Shown here: positions 35,449 through 44,788 of the stretch, piece after piece
Layout: each line of letters begins with the position of its first letter
How positions within the stretch are numbered: position 1 is the first letter of the stretch
Source: Acrocarpospora pleiomorpha
GTDB taxonomy: Bacteria; Actinomycetota; Actinomycetes; Streptosporangiales; Streptosporangiaceae
Assembly: GCF_009687885.1 (NCBI RefSeq)
Contig: NZ_BLAF01000016.1
Location: 62,001 to 126,000, forward strand
DNA: 64,000 bases
Direction of reading: 5' to 3'
The notes under the pieces: generated by a model
What the model was told of the DNA's origin: nothing
What the model saw: the letters and a program-made list of their open reading frames with translations, nothing else
The model's database searches: none
Program-made: the position numbers and the translations under genes

Positions 35449-36413
35449 GTCCGCCTCCGGACTCTCGGGTCGAGCGCGGCGTTGACGATGTCGGCGATCA
35501 TGTTCCCGGCGAAGACGAACACCGCGCTGATCAGCACGATGCCGAGCAGCAGCGGGACGTCCCCGCCGAGCGCGGCCTCGGTCAGGGTCGAGCCGAGACC
35601 CGGATAGGAGAACACCGTCTCGGCCAGCACCGAACCTCCGAAGAGTTCTGAGAAGTACGCGAACTGAAGGGTCACCGCCGGTGCCGCCGAGTTGCGGAAG
35701 CCGTGATGGCGGAGGATCTGACCGGGACTCTCGCCTCGGGCGCGGGCGAAGGCGACGTAGTCGCTGTTCAGGACGTCGGTCATCTTCTCGCGCGTGTGCA
35801 TGGCGATGTTCGCCACCCCGACCGCCGACAGGGTCAGCGCCGGCAGCACGAAGTGATGGACGCGCTCGGCGAAGGTGACCTCCTGCGCCGGGACTCCGTA
35901 CGGCCCGGCAAGCCCCACCGGGAACCAGCCGAGCCAGACGGAGAACACGACCAGGAAGACGATGCCGAGCCAGAACGTGGGGGTCGAGGAGAGCGTGTAG
36001 CTATACCAGGAGACCGCACGGTCTACCAACCGTCCGCAGTGGGTGGCGGCCAGCACCCCCAGCGCGTAACCGAGGAGCCCGGACAGCAGCCAGGCCGCTC
36101 CCATGAGCGCCAGCGACGCGCCGAAGCGGGTGGCGATGACGTCGGCCACGGGGACCTTGTAGAGCGTCGAGACGCCGAGGTCCCCCTGGAGGATCGAGCC
36201 GGCCCAGGCCAGGTACTGCTCGACGGGCGGACGGTCGAGGCCCCAGTGTTCCCGGAGCCCGGCGTACTGCTCGTCGGTGAGGCCTACGTCCGCGCCGACA
36301 TAGGCCTGGATCGGGTCGATCGGCGAGTTGCGGACGAGGGTGAAGGCCAGCGCCGACACCCCCGCCAGCAGGGTCGCCAGCCGGAGCAGGCGTAGAACGA
36401 TCAGTTTCGGCAT
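35445..36413 (-). CDS. Peptide/nickel-type ABC transporter permease (DppB-like)
   Basis: A 322-aa permease with an N-terminal helix (RLLRLATLLAGVSALAFTLV), the GLDRPPVEQYLAW segment typical of DppB/NikB, and the EAA loop NSDYVAFARARGESPGQILRHHG. The ending VNAALDPRVRRRT is also typical. It begins 12 bp after the substrate-binding protein gene. Confidence 0.93.
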   Translation of the reverse strand: MPKLIVLRLLRLATLLAGVSALAFTLVRNSPIDPIQAYVGADVGLTDEQYAGLREHWGLDRPPVEQYLAWAGSILQGDLGVSTLYKVPVADVIATRFGASLALMGAAWLLSGLLGYALGVLAATHCGRLVDRAVSWYSYTLSSTPTFWLGIVFLVVFSVWLGWFPVGLAGPYGVPAQEVTFAERVHHFVLPALTLSAVGVANIAMHTREKMTDVLNSDYVAFARARGESPGQILRHHGFRNSAAPAVTLQFAYFSELFGGSVLAETVFSYPGLGSTLTEAALGGDVPLLLGIVLISAVFVFAGNMIADIVNAALDPRVRRRT

Positions 36414-36425
36414 GTCACCGGGTGA

Positions 36426-38096
36426 TCAGCTCGTCCAGTGCCACTGGACGAGGGTGTTGAACAGCGCCCACTCGTGCCCGTGGCCCTGGATCGGCTGGTC
36501 GCCGAGGTTCAGCCCGTCACGCACGAAGTAGAGGTGGTCGAGCCGCAGGAGCCAGATGATCGGAGTGTCGCCGTTCTCACCGGCGAAGCCGGTCTGGCCG
36601 TCCCACTGGGCCTGCTTCCAGAACTCGTTCGCCTTGTCCTGGGTGGTCGCCGACAGCGCCTGGTCGAGGTAGCCGTCGACCGTGGTGTTGGTGTACTGCG
36701 GCATGTTGTTGTAGCCGGAGTCGATGACCTTCGACGAGTACATCTCGTAGATCTGGTGGGGGTGATGGCGCCCGCCGCCCCAGGTCACGGCGTTGGCCTT
36801 GCCGTCGAGGTAGATGCCGTCCCAGGTGCTGCCCTTGGTCGTGATGGTGATGCCGAGAGCGCGCGCCTGCTCGGCAACCGCCAGCGCGAGGTCGCTGCGG
36901 AGCTGGTCGTCCGACGGGTAGAGCAGGGTGAACTCGGCCTTGCGCCCGTCCTTCTCGACGGTGCCGTCGCCGTCCGAGTCGCTCCACCCCGCGTCGGCGA
37001 GCACGCGCTTGGCGTCCTCGGTCCGGCCGTCCTCGAACACGACCTGGTCGTTGAACCAGGGCAGGCCGTCGACGAGGCTGTAGGCGGGCCGGCCATGGCC
37101 CTGGAGCACGATCTGGGCGATCTGGTCACGATCGAGACCGATGTTCAACGCCTTCCTGATCGCCGGATCGGCGGTCACGTCGTTGCCCACGGAGACGTCG
37201 TTCGTCCGGATCTTGCCCTTGCCGCCGGCGGGCAGAGTGGGCAGGGTCAGCGCCCGGGAGTCGACGGTCTCGAAGCTCTGCAGGGTCATGCCGTCGATGC
37301 GCTGTCCGGCGAAGGCCGGCGGGGCGTAGGCGATGTCGACGGTCCCGGCGCGGGCGGCGGCGAGCGCCGCGTCCTCGCCCAGGACGAGGAAGGTGAGCTT
37401 GGTGAACTGCGGCCGCTGGCCGTACCAGTGCGGGTTGGCCTCCAGGATGAGCTGCTGGCCCACCTGGTAGTCGGCGACGACGTAGGGTCCGGAGCCGATC
37501 GGGTTGGCGGAGTAGTCCGTGCCGTAGTGCTTGGCCGGCAGGATCGGGATGTCCGAGAGCTGGCTGACAAAGGTCGAGCGCGGCTCCTTCAGATGGAAGT
37601 CGACGCGGGAGTCGTCACGAGCCTCCATCCGGTCCAGGAACGTCAGGTCGAACCGGGTGCCGTCCTTCTTCAGCGTGTCGTAGGTGAAGATGACGTCCTG
37701 CGCGGTGACCGGCTCGCCGTTGGACCAGCGCGCGTTGTCGCGCAGCGTGAAGCTCCAGGTCAGAGCGTCGTCGCTGACGGAGTAGTCAGACGCGAGGTCG
37801 CCCACGAAGTCGATGTTCTTGTCGACGGTGAGCAGGGAGCTGTGGATGAGCCGGATCTGCGCGGGCCGGGAACCCCAGCCCTTCAGCGGATCGAATTCGC
37901 CGCCGGCGACGTCACCGACCGCGATGACGAGTTCGGTGCCCCGGTTTCGCGGGTGATCCGGGGACGGTGCGCCGTCGTCGGCCTGCCCCCGCCAGGTGAC
38001 CGCACCGGCGACGACCGCGACGACCGCGACGACGGCCATGGCGACCGGCCAGGCGCGGCGGGGCTTTCTGGGGGAGATTTTGTCATCTTGAGGCAT
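36426..38096 (-). CDS. Peptide/nickel-type ABC substrate-binding protein
   Basis: A 556-aa family-5 binding protein. The N-terminus has one hydrophobic helix (PVAMAVVAVVAVVAGAVTW) but no lipobox Cys, so it is probably anchored by this helix or secreted. Typical family-5 text includes LTWSFTLRDNARWSNGEPVTAQDV and NPIGSGPYVV. A His-rich GGGRHHPHQIYEMY segment near residue 440 could bind a metal. Its position near a nickel enzyme cluster favours nickel, while the Zur-like box upstream favours zinc or a zinc-loaded carrier. Both are inference. Confidence 0.88.
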   Translation of the reverse strand: MPQDDKISPRKPRRAWPVAMAVVAVVAVVAGAVTWRGQADDGAPSPDHPRNRGTELVIAVGDVAGGEFDPLKGWGSRPAQIRLIHSSLLTVDKNIDFVGDLASDYSVSDDALTWSFTLRDNARWSNGEPVTAQDVIFTYDTLKKDGTRFDLTFLDRMEARDDSRVDFHLKEPRSTFVSQLSDIPILPAKHYGTDYSANPIGSGPYVVADYQVGQQLILEANPHWYGQRPQFTKLTFLVLGEDAALAAARAGTVDIAYAPPAFAGQRIDGMTLQSFETVDSRALTLPTLPAGGKGKIRTNDVSVGNDVTADPAIRKALNIGLDRDQIAQIVLQGHGRPAYSLVDGLPWFNDQVVFEDGRTEDAKRVLADAGWSDSDGDGTVEKDGRKAEFTLLYPSDDQLRSDLALAVAEQARALGITITTKGSTWDGIYLDGKANAVTWGGGRHHPHQIYEMYSSKVIDSGYNNMPQYTNTTVDGYLDQALSATTQDKANEFWKQAQWDGQTGFAGENGDTPIIWLLRLDHLYFVRDGLNLGDQPIQGHGHEWALFNTLVQWHWTS

Positions 38097-38155
38097 GGAG
38101 CACCTCTGTTTCTGAAAGTTCTGAGAGGGGTGTTACGCATACGTACACGAACATA

Positions 38156-38178
38156 GTAATGGTATTCATTTTCATAGT
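38156..38178. promoter_or_regulatory. Zur-like box upstream of the peptide/metal ABC operon
   Basis: The sequence around TGGTATTCATTTTCAT reads, on the other strand, ATGAAAATGAATACCA. The ATGAAAAT half is identical to the half site of the actinobacterial Zur consensus as I remember it (TCATGAAAATCATTTTCA), while the other half is degenerate. It lies about 60 bp before the binding-protein start, between that gene and a divergent SDR gene. Confidence 0.5.
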
Positions 38179-38271
38179 TACCCGGCCCCCTGCGCTAGGG
38201 CTCCACGAACAACGCGGTGGCGGGCAACACCTGTTGAAGACGATCGTGAACCCGCCGCCTACGGTCGAGTG

Positions 38272-39024
38272 ATGGACATGGACCGCCCCGCAGCGCTGGT
38301 GACCGGCGCGTCGGCCAGCATCGGCGCAGCCTTCGCCCGTGAGCTGGCCACTCGCGGCCACGACCTGGTGCTGGTGGCCCGCCGAGCCGAACCACTCCAC
38401 GCGCTGGCCGCGGAGCTGAAGGACCGGCACGGCACGGCGACCGAGGTGCTGGCCGCCGACCTCACCGACCGCGCCCAGGCCACCGCCGTCGAAGAGCGGC
38501 TGGCCGATGCCGGCCGCCCCATCGACCTGCTGGTCAACAGCGCGGGCGCGCTGAGCACGGGGCTGTTCCCGAAACTGCCGATCGAGGACGAGGTACGCCA
38601 GGTCGAGCTCAACGCGATCGTGCCGATGCGGCTGACGCACAGCGTGCTGTCGGTGATGCTCGACCGGGGCAAGGGCTCGATCATCAACGTGTCGTCGATC
38701 GCGGGGGTGGCGCCGACCCCCTTCAGCGCCACCTACTGCGGCGGGTATTCGTTCCTGACCACCTTCAGCCAGTCCGTCGACCTGGAGGTGTGCAGGTACG
38801 GCGTGACGGTGACGGCGGTGCTGCCGGGCTTCACCGCGGCCGAGGCCGATCCCGCGCGCCGCATCCAGGCGGCCGATCGGGTGGTGCGCGAGGCGCTGGC
38901 GGCGAACGCGGCCGGGCGCGCGGTGTGCGTGCCCGGCCTGCGCAACAAGAGGGCGGCGGCCTTCGCCCGGCTGGCCCCGCGCCGACTGGTGCGTTTCGTG
39001 ATGCGGGCGGCCCAGGACTCCTGA
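38272..39024 (+). CDS. SDR-family protein with altered active site
   Basis: A 250-aa short-chain dehydrogenase-like protein. The Rossmann motif is TGASASIGAAFA, the NSAG motif is present, and the serine is in INVSSIAG. The usual YxxxK is replaced by YCGGY, so the catalytic Lys has become Tyr. Two other ATG codons (38278, or a GTG at 38269) are possible starts. The protein might bind NAD(P) without normal catalysis, or use a different mechanism. It diverges from the ABC operon across the Zur-like box, so it may share regulation. Confidence 0.8.
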   Translation: MDMDRPAALVTGASASIGAAFARELATRGHDLVLVARRAEPLHALAAELKDRHGTATEVLAADLTDRAQATAVEERLADAGRPIDLLVNSAGALSTGLFPKLPIEDEVRQVELNAIVPMRLTHSVLSVMLDRGKGSIINVSSIAGVAPTPFSATYCGGYSFLTTFSQSVDLEVCRYGVTVTAVLPGFTAAEADPARRIQAADRVVREALAANAAGRAVCVPGLRNKRAAAFARLAPRRLVRFVMRAAQDS

Positions 39025-39067
39025 CGCCCGCCGATCACGGCCGGGGCCGGACCGGCGGGCGACCACC

Positions 39068-40867
39068 TCACACCGGACGGCCGGTGATCTCGTCCTCGTC
39101 TGATCCGTCCACCATGCCGCCCACCTGGCGGGCCAGCAGCCGCACGTAGGCGCCGCCCTCGGCCACGAGTTCGTCGTGGGAGCCCGTCTCGGCGACCCGG
39201 CCGCGATCGAGCACCACGATGCGGTCGGCCGAGCGGATGGTGGACAGCCGGTGGGCGATCAGCAGCGTGGTGCGGCCCTGCCGGACCGCCCGTACCGCCG
39301 CCTGGAGCGCCTCCTCGTTCTCCGCGTCGAGGTTGGAGACCGCCTCGTCGAGGATGAGGATCGGGCAGTCGCGCAGGAGCGCGCGGGCGATCGCGATGCG
39401 CTGGCGCTGCCCGCCTGACAGCTGCGCGCCCCGCTCGCCGCAGACCGTGTCGTAGCCGTCCGGCAGTTGGTCGGCGAACTCGTCCACGCGCGCCTGCCGG
39501 GCCGCCTCGACGACCTCGTCGTCGGTGGCGTCGGGGCGGCCGAGCCGGATGTTCTCCTTCACCGATCGGTTGAACAAGTAGACGTCCTGCGGCACGATCG
39601 CCACCATCTCGCGGATGTACTGCTGGGGCAGCGTGCGCAGGTCGCGCCCGCCGATCGTGACCGCGCCCGCCCCGGCGTCCCAGAAACGCAGCAGCAGGTG
39701 GGCGCAGGTGGACTTGCCGGCCCCCGAGTGCCCGACGAGGGCGACGGTCTCGCCGGGCCGTACCTCGAAGCGGGCGCCGTCGAGAGCGGGCGCGGCGTCC
39801 GGGGAGTAGGAGAACCGCACGTCCCTGAACTCCACGTGGGCGGTCAGCGGCTGCTCGGGGGCGCGGGCGTCGCCGTCGTCGACGATGGGCCGCTGCCTGC
39901 TGACCGCGAAGATGCGCCGGGAGGCCGCCCGGATCTGCCCCAGCGCCCGTGCGGTGCCGGTTACCTCGATGACCGGCCCGAACGCCGACACCGCGAGGAT
40001 CACCACGGCAGGCAGCAGCGGCAGAGGCACGTCACCCGAGGCGACCAGGACCGCGGCCACCACGAGCACGGACGTGAAGCCACCCGCGACCAGCCCGTCG
40101 GTGACCGCCTGCTCGACCCCCGACCGGCGGCCGTAGGCGAGCTGGCTGGCCTGGAGGGTGCGGGTGCGTTCCCGCAGCCGCCGCGCGTAGTCCTCGCCGC
40201 GCCCGAAAGTGACGAGTTCGCGCATGCCCTGCACGCCGTCGACGACCTCGGCGCCCAGCACGCCGAGTTCCTCGCGCAGCTTCCGGCCCTGCTCGTCGGC
40301 CACCCTGGCCAGCCACACCGGCACGGTGGCCAGCAGGATCAGGAAGACGGCGACCACCAGCGCGGGCAGCGGGTGGAAGACGGCCAGCACGGCCGTGGAG
40401 ATGACCGCGACCAGCGCGGCCACGGCGTAGTCGATGATCGTGTGAGCGTAGAACCACTCGGTGGTCTCCACGTCGGCCATGACGGTGCCCGCCAGGTCGC
40501 CGCTACGGCGGCCCAGGAGGTAACCGGGGGCGCGTCGTTCCAGTCCGTCGAAGAGCCGTACCCGCATGATCGCCAGCAACCGGTAGGCCAGGTCGTGCGC
40601 CACCCACATCTGCCACCATCGGGCCAGCGCGGCGGCGACGACCAGTACGACGAGCATCCAGAACGTCGTCGAAAGCGAGCCTGCGCCGGAGCCGGTGATC
40701 GCCGTGCCGACCATCCAGGCGCCCACGGCGGCGGCCGCGACGCCCAGGCCGTGCGACAGCAGGCCGGACAGCAGGGTCAGCGCGGCCAGCACCGGGCGGC
40801 CGAACACCATGGGGATCAGGGCCAGGATCGGCCGGGCCGGTACGACGTCGGTGGTCTGCGCGCTCAT
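39068..40867 (-). CDS. ABC exporter half-transporter (membrane + ATPase), second of pair
   Basis: A 599-aa type IV ABC transporter half. About six transmembrane helices (first near PVLAALTLLSGLLSHGLGVAAA) are followed by an ATPase domain: Walker A GHSGAGKST, signature [15 protein letters not shown], Walker B ILILDEAVSNLD and switch IAHRLSTI. The GTPase-like features of other families are absent. The ATG overlaps the first exporter's stop, so they form a heterodimer. In this locus it could export the YcaO-modified peptide, or import a metal-loaded form as IrtAB does; this is inference. Confidence 0.92.
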   Translation of the reverse strand: MSAQTTDVVPARPILALIPMVFGRPVLAALTLLSGLLSHGLGVAAAAVGAWMVGTAITGSGAGSLSTTFWMLVVLVVAAALARWWQMWVAHDLAYRLLAIMRVRLFDGLERRAPGYLLGRRSGDLAGTVMADVETTEWFYAHTIIDYAVAALVAVISTAVLAVFHPLPALVVAVFLILLATVPVWLARVADEQGRKLREELGVLGAEVVDGVQGMRELVTFGRGEDYARRLRERTRTLQASQLAYGRRSGVEQAVTDGLVAGGFTSVLVVAAVLVASGDVPLPLLPAVVILAVSAFGPVIEVTGTARALGQIRAASRRIFAVSRQRPIVDDGDARAPEQPLTAHVEFRDVRFSYSPDAAPALDGARFEVRPGETVALVGHSGAGKSTCAHLLLRFWDAGAGAVTIGGRDLRTLPQQYIREMVAIVPQDVYLFNRSVKENIRLGRPDATDDEVVEAARQARVDEFADQLPDGYDTVCGERGAQLSGGQRQRIAIARALLRDCPILILDEAVSNLDAENEEALQAAVRAVRQGRTTLLIAHRLSTIRSADRIVVLDRGRVAETGSHDELVAEGGAYVRLLARQVGGMVDGSDEDEITGRPV

Positions 40868-42585
40868 GCCGTCACCTCCTGGGCGGCCACGAGCCGGGCG
40901 TAGTCGCCGTCGAGTCTCATCAGTTCGCGGTGGTCGCCGATCTCGCGGACCTCGCCGTCGCGCATGAGCACGATCCGGTCGGCCTCGCGGACGGTGGACA
41001 GCCGGTGCGCGACCACGAGCGTGGTGCGCCCGGCGGTGACGCGGGCCAGCGCGTCCTGGATGAGGGCCTCCCCGGCCGCGTCCACGCTGGAGGTGGCCTC
41101 GTCCAGCACCAGGATCGGAGCGTCCTTGAGCAGGGCGCGGGCGATCGCGATGCGCTGGCGCTGGCCGCCCGAGAGGGTCAGCCCGCGCTCGCTCACCGCG
41201 GTGGCGTAGCCGTCGGGCAGGCCGGCGATGAAGTCGTGAATGCTGGCAGCCTTCGCGGCCGCCACGACCTCCTCGTCGGTGGCGCCGGGGCGGCCGAGGC
41301 GGATGTTGTCGGCGACGGTGCCGGTGAACAGGTAGGTGTCCTGGGCGACCACGGCCACCATCGCGCGCAGGTCGGCGAGCGCCGCCTCGCGCACGTCAAC
41401 GCCGCCGATGCGCACGCTCCCCTCGGTGACGTCGAAGTAGCGCAGCAGCAGCGCGACGAGCGTCGTCTTGCCCGCGCCCGACGGCCCGACCACGGCGACG
41501 GTCTCGCCCGGCTCGATGTCCAGCGTGAAGGCACGCACCGCCGGGTGCTCGCGGCCCGGGTAGCGGAAGGTGACGTTGTCGAAGCTGACCCGCGCGTCGC
41601 CCAGCGGCCTCGGCCGGTCGGGCTCGGTCACCAACTGGTCGGCCCGCAGCAGTTCGTCGATCTGCTTGCTGGAGGAGATGCCGCTGTATCCGGCATGCCA
41701 GTACTTGGACAGGTCGCCCAGCGGGCGGAAGCACTCGCGGGCGAGCACCAGCACGATCAGCAGGGTGAGCACGTCGACCGAGCCCGCCGCCAGCCGCATC
41801 GCCCCCACGCCGACCGCCAGGGCCGGCCCGGCCAGCAGGCCGAACGTGGTCACGCCGCTGTCGACCAGGGAGACCCCGAGCTGGCGCATCGTGGCCTTGC
41901 GCAACTCCTCGGCGCGCTGCGACAAGGTTACCCGCTCCCTGGCCGAGGCGTTGAAGGCCTTGAGCGTGGCCATGCCCTGCATCACGTCGAGGTAGTCGGA
42001 GCTGAGCCGGCCGTAGGCCTGCCAGTTCTCGTCGCCCTTGCGGGCCAGCGCCTTGTCCAGCAGGCGCGGCCCGAGCAGGATCAGCACGATGCAGACCGCG
42101 ATCAGCGCGACCGAGATCGGATCGCGGGTGGCCAGGTAGACCAGGATGCCGACCGGGCCGATCAGGCACAACGCCACGGTCGGCAGATAGCGGCTGTAGT
42201 AGGCCTCCAGCGCCTCGACCCCGTCGACGAGCACCGTGCGGACGTCACCGCTGCGCTTCAGGGTCAGGTAGCCGGGCCCGAGGAGCAGCAGCTTGTCGTA
42301 GAGCCTGCCGCGGACGCGCTCCTTCACGGCCTGGGCCGTGCGCTGCGCCGCGACCTCGGCCAGCACGAGCAGCGCCAGCCTGACGGCCACCGCCACGGCC
42401 AGCCAGACCAGGAGCCAGACGCCGGACTCCAGGCCCTGGCCGGTGAGAAGGCGGGCGAGCACCTGGGCCACGAGCAGGCCCTGGGCGATGTGGGTCGCGG
42501 TCACGGCCAGGCCCAGCAGGATGTTGACGGTCAGGGGGAAGCGGATGTCGCCTGCCAGCGCCAGCAGGCGGCCATGCACCATCAT
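40864..42585 (-). CDS. ABC exporter half-transporter (membrane + ATPase), first of pair
   Basis: A 573-aa CydD-like ABC half-transporter. The transmembrane domain starts [20 protein letters not shown], and the intracellular loop [17 protein letters not shown] is typical of CydD. The ATPase part has Walker [10 protein letters not shown], signature [16 protein letters not shown], Walker [13 protein letters not shown] and switch VAHRLSTV. I start it at the double ATG at 42585, 35 bp after the VOC gene; a much longer frame upstream overlaps that gene and is not real. Its partner follows by a 4-bp overlap. Confidence 0.92.
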   Translation of the reverse strand: MMVHGRLLALAGDIRFPLTVNILLGLAVTATHIAQGLLVAQVLARLLTGQGLESGVWLLVWLAVAVAVRLALLVLAEVAAQRTAQAVKERVRGRLYDKLLLLGPGYLTLKRSGDVRTVLVDGVEALEAYYSRYLPTVALCLIGPVGILVYLATRDPISVALIAVCIVLILLGPRLLDKALARKGDENWQAYGRLSSDYLDVMQGMATLKAFNASARERVTLSQRAEELRKATMRQLGVSLVDSGVTTFGLLAGPALAVGVGAMRLAAGSVDVLTLLIVLVLARECFRPLGDLSKYWHAGYSGISSSKQIDELLRADQLVTEPDRPRPLGDARVSFDNVTFRYPGREHPAVRAFTLDIEPGETVAVVGPSGAGKTTLVALLLRYFDVTEGSVRIGGVDVREAALADLRAMVAVVAQDTYLFTGTVADNIRLGRPGATDEEVVAAAKAASIHDFIAGLPDGYATAVSERGLTLSGGQRQRIAIARALLKDAPILVLDEATSSVDAAGEALIQDALARVTAGRTTLVVAHRLSTVREADRIVLMRDGEVREIGDHRELMRLDGDYARLVAAQEVTA

Positions 42586-42620
42586 GTCGGTCTCCGTCTC
42601 CGGCGCCGTGGCGCCAGGGC

Positions 42621-43013
42621 TCAGGTGTAGAGCTCCTCGTCGTGTTCGTTGATCTGGATCAGCAGCCCGTCGGGATCGGCGAAGACGACCGAGCGGCCGA
42701 ACGCCTCGTCGGAGACGCCGCGCACGGGTTCGACGCCCGCCTCCCCCATCCGCTCGACTAGATCGTCCAGCGGCGCCGGGCTGACCAGGCAGAGCGTCAC
42801 CCCGCCGGCGGGCACGGCGGTGTCGGGCTCGGCCGGCTCCGCGCCGGGCGGGCCCGGGTGGGCGGCGTGCAGGGCGATGAGCCCTCCCCCGGGGGCGGCG
42901 AGCTCGGCCCATTTCCCGCTACGCCCCTTGGCCCGGACGGTCAGCCCGAGCGTCTGGTAGAAGCCCAGCGACCGTTCCACGTCCGAGGCGTAGACCACGG
43001 GCATCACGATCAT
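42621..43013 (-). CDS. VOC-family protein (glyoxalase/bleomycin-resistance fold)
   Basis: A 130-aa protein with two beta-alpha-beta-beta-beta modules: [20 protein letters not shown], then [20 protein letters not shown] and a final [19 protein letters not shown], whose Glu fits a metal site. The ATG overlaps the stop of the small DNA-binding protein gene. In a peptide biosynthesis locus such proteins often sequester the product and give self-protection, which is inference here. Confidence 0.82.
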   Translation of the reverse strand: MIVMPVVYASDVERSLGFYQTLGLTVRAKGRSGKWAELAAPGGGLIALHAAHPGPPGAEPAEPDTAVPAGGVTLCLVSPAPLDDLVERMGEAGVEPVRGVSDEAFGRSVVFADPDGLLIQINEHDEELYT

Positions 43014-43168
43014 GACTGCTCGTCCTCCGTCTCTCCGAGCCTGCTCAGGTGGTCGAGCAGGGCCTGCTCCACCAGCGCCGACAGGGTGACCCCGTGGTCG
43101 ATGGCGGCGTGTTTGACCGCCCTGATCAGTTCGGGCGGGAGGTAGACGTTGAACTGCTGGCGTTTCAT
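43010..43168 (-). CDS. Ribbon-helix-helix DNA-binding protein
   Basis: A 52-aa protein. The strand [20 protein letters not shown] and the helix pair [19 protein letters not shown] fit the RHH/CopG fold (N-terminal beta strand for DNA reading, then two helices). Its ATG follows a perfect palindrome by only 4 bp, so it probably represses its own promoter. It starts a second unit: RHH, VOC, exporter, exporter. Confidence 0.75.
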   Translation of the reverse strand: MKRQQFNVYLPPELIRAVKHAAIDHGVTLSALVEQALLDHLSRLGETEDEQS

Positions 43169-43172
43169 AGCT

Positions 43173-43188
43173 TGCTAGCATACTAGCA
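43173..43188. promoter_or_regulatory. RHH operator palindrome TGCTAG-CATA-CTAGCA
   Basis: A perfect 6-bp inverted repeat lies just upstream of the RHH gene and covers a possible -10 (TATGCT on the minus strand). It overlaps the stop of the importer ATPase gene at 43183, so the operator is embedded in the operon and allows the export genes to be controlled separately. Confidence 0.65.
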
Positions 43189-43878
43189 TCCGCCTGGTTC
43201 GAGGACACCCGCCTTCATCGGCCGCACCCGATCGCAGAGCACCCGCAGCATGTTCTCGTCGTGGCTGACCAGCACCAGCGCGGTGCCACCCGCCGCCACC
43301 TGCTTGAACAGGCGCAGGATCCCGGCCACGGTGGTGACGTCCAGCGCGCTGGTCGGCTCGTCGGCGACGACTGCGGCCGGCGCGGCCGCCAGCGCCCTGG
43401 CGATCGCCACCCGCTGGCACTGCCCGATCGACAGCTCCGACGGCGTCGCCTCCAGGTCGAGTCCGCTCAGGCCGACCGCCGCCAGCCGCTCACCGGCCAG
43501 CGCGCGCCGCTCGGCCCCGGACGCTCGCCGGATGATCGCCACCGGCTCGGTGACGCTGCGCCAGATCGGCCAGCGCACGTCCAGGCTGCTGAACGGGTTC
43601 TGGAAGATCGGCATCACATAGCCGGGACGGGGCGGGCGGCGGTGCCGCATGCCATATCGGCGCACCCAGGCGGGGGCGCCGCCCAGCAGCACCTCGCCGG
43701 TGTCGGGCGGCTCGATCGCGGCGAGCAGGCGCAGCAGCGTGGACTTGCCCGAGCCGGAGGCCCCGTAGATGCCGACGATCTCGCCCTCGCGCACAATCAG
43801 GTGGGCCTCGCGGAGCGCCGCGGTGGTGGCGTAGCGGCGGCTGACCCCGACGGCCTCGATGACCGGCTGCTCAGCCAT
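43183..43878 (-). CDS. Peptide-type ABC transporter ATP-binding protein (DppF-like)
   Basis: A 231-aa ABC ATPase. Walker A is GASGSGKST, the Q-loop is in VMPIFQNPFSSLD, the signature is [15 protein letters not shown] (LSIGQ in place of LSGGQ), and Walker B is [12 protein letters not shown]. It overlaps the DppD-like gene by 8 bp. It is the last gene of the importer operon linked to the YcaO gene. Confidence 0.9.
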   Translation of the reverse strand: MAEQPVIEAVGVSRRYATTAALREAHLIVREGEIVGIYGASGSGKSTLLRLLAAIEPPDTGEVLLGGAPAWVRRYGMRHRRPPRPGYVMPIFQNPFSSLDVRWPIWRSVTEPVAIIRRASGAERRALAGERLAAVGLSGLDLEATPSELSIGQCQRVAIARALAAAPAAVVADEPTSALDVTTVAGILRLFKQVAAGGTALVLVSHDENMLRVLCDRVRPMKAGVLEPGGC

Positions 43879-44788
43879 GGCTCACCGCCCAGCAGGCGAC
43901 GCCGTCGCGCATCGGCGGGACCTCGTCGGCGCAGCGCTCCCGCACGACGGGGCAGCGGGCCGCGAACGGGCACCCGGGGATCGTCTCCGTGGGAGCGGGG
44001 GGCCGGCCGGGCAGCGGCTCCGGCAGCCCCGCGCCCGGCCTCGGCACCGAGGCGACCAGCGCCGCCGTGTAGGGATGGCGGGGCGCGGCCAGCACCCCGG
44101 CCGCGTCGCCCACCTCCACCAGGCGCCCGCCGTACAGCACCCCGACCCGATCGGCGTGCTCGGCGATCAGAGCCAGGTCGTGGCTGATCAGGAGCAGGCT
44201 CGGGCTCGCCGCCCGCAGCGTGGTCAGCACCGAACCGGCCAGATCGGCGTCAAGCGCGCTGGTGGGCTCGTCGGCCACAACCAGTCTGGGCCGGTGAGCG
44301 ACGGCCGCGGCGATGGTGGCCCGCTGGAGCATGCCGCCGCTCCACTGGTGGGGCCAGTCGCGTAACCGGACGGCCGCGTCGGGGATGCCCATCTCGGCCA
44401 CCAGCCGGGCCACCGCCCCCGGCGGCGGGGTCCGGCGGTGCGCCCGCCACGCCTGCGCGACGTGGTGGCCCACCCGGCGCAGCGGGTCGAAGGCGGTGAC
44501 CGGGTCTTGCGGCACGTACCCCACCTCGATCCCGCGCACGGCCCGCAGGGTGCGCTTCGGCGCGCCGACGAGCTCGACCCCGCCGACCCGGATCGAGCCC
44601 GCGCACCGGGCGTCCGGCGGCAGCAGCCCGAGCACCGCCCGGGCCAGCGACGTCTTCCCACAGCCCGACTCGCCCGCGAGCGCGAACGACTCGCCCGGCG
44701 CCACGCTCAGGTCGACCCCGCGCACGGCGCGGCCGCCGCCCGGATACCGCACGTCCAGCCCTGAGATGGTCAGCGCCGCCTCGCTCAT
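43871..44788 (-). CDS. Peptide-type ABC transporter ATP-binding protein (DppD-like)
   Basis: A 305-aa ATPase. Walker A is GESGCGKTS, the Q-loop is VPQDPVTAFDPLRRVG, the signature is WSGGMLQRATIAAAV, Walker B is [12 protein letters not shown], and the switch is LISHDLALIA. The C-terminal tail has the Cys-rich oligopeptide motif (CPFAARCPVVRERC), unlike its paralog at 33798, which supports a peptide substrate. The ATG overlaps the permease stop. Confidence 0.92.
   Translation of the reverse strand: MSEAALTISGLDVRYPGGGRAVRGVDLSVAPGESFALAGESGCGKTSLARAVLGLLPPDARCAGSIRVGGVELVGAPKRTLRAVRGIEVGYVPQDPVTAFDPLRRVGHHVAQAWRAHRRTPPPGAVARLVAEMGIPDAAVRLRDWPHQWSGGMLQRATIAAAVAHRPRLVVADEPTSALDADLAGSVLTTLRAASPSLLLISHDLALIAEHADRVGVLYGGRLVEVGDAAGVLAAPRHPYTAALVASVPRPGAGLPEPLPGRPPAPTETIPGCPFAARCPVVRERCADEVPPMRDGVACWAVSHG

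Noticed and set aside
36438..38156. 572-codon plus-strand frame opposite the binding protein gene
   Set aside because: Val/Arg/Gly-rich shadow with no fold signature; the minus strand is a clear family-5 binding protein.
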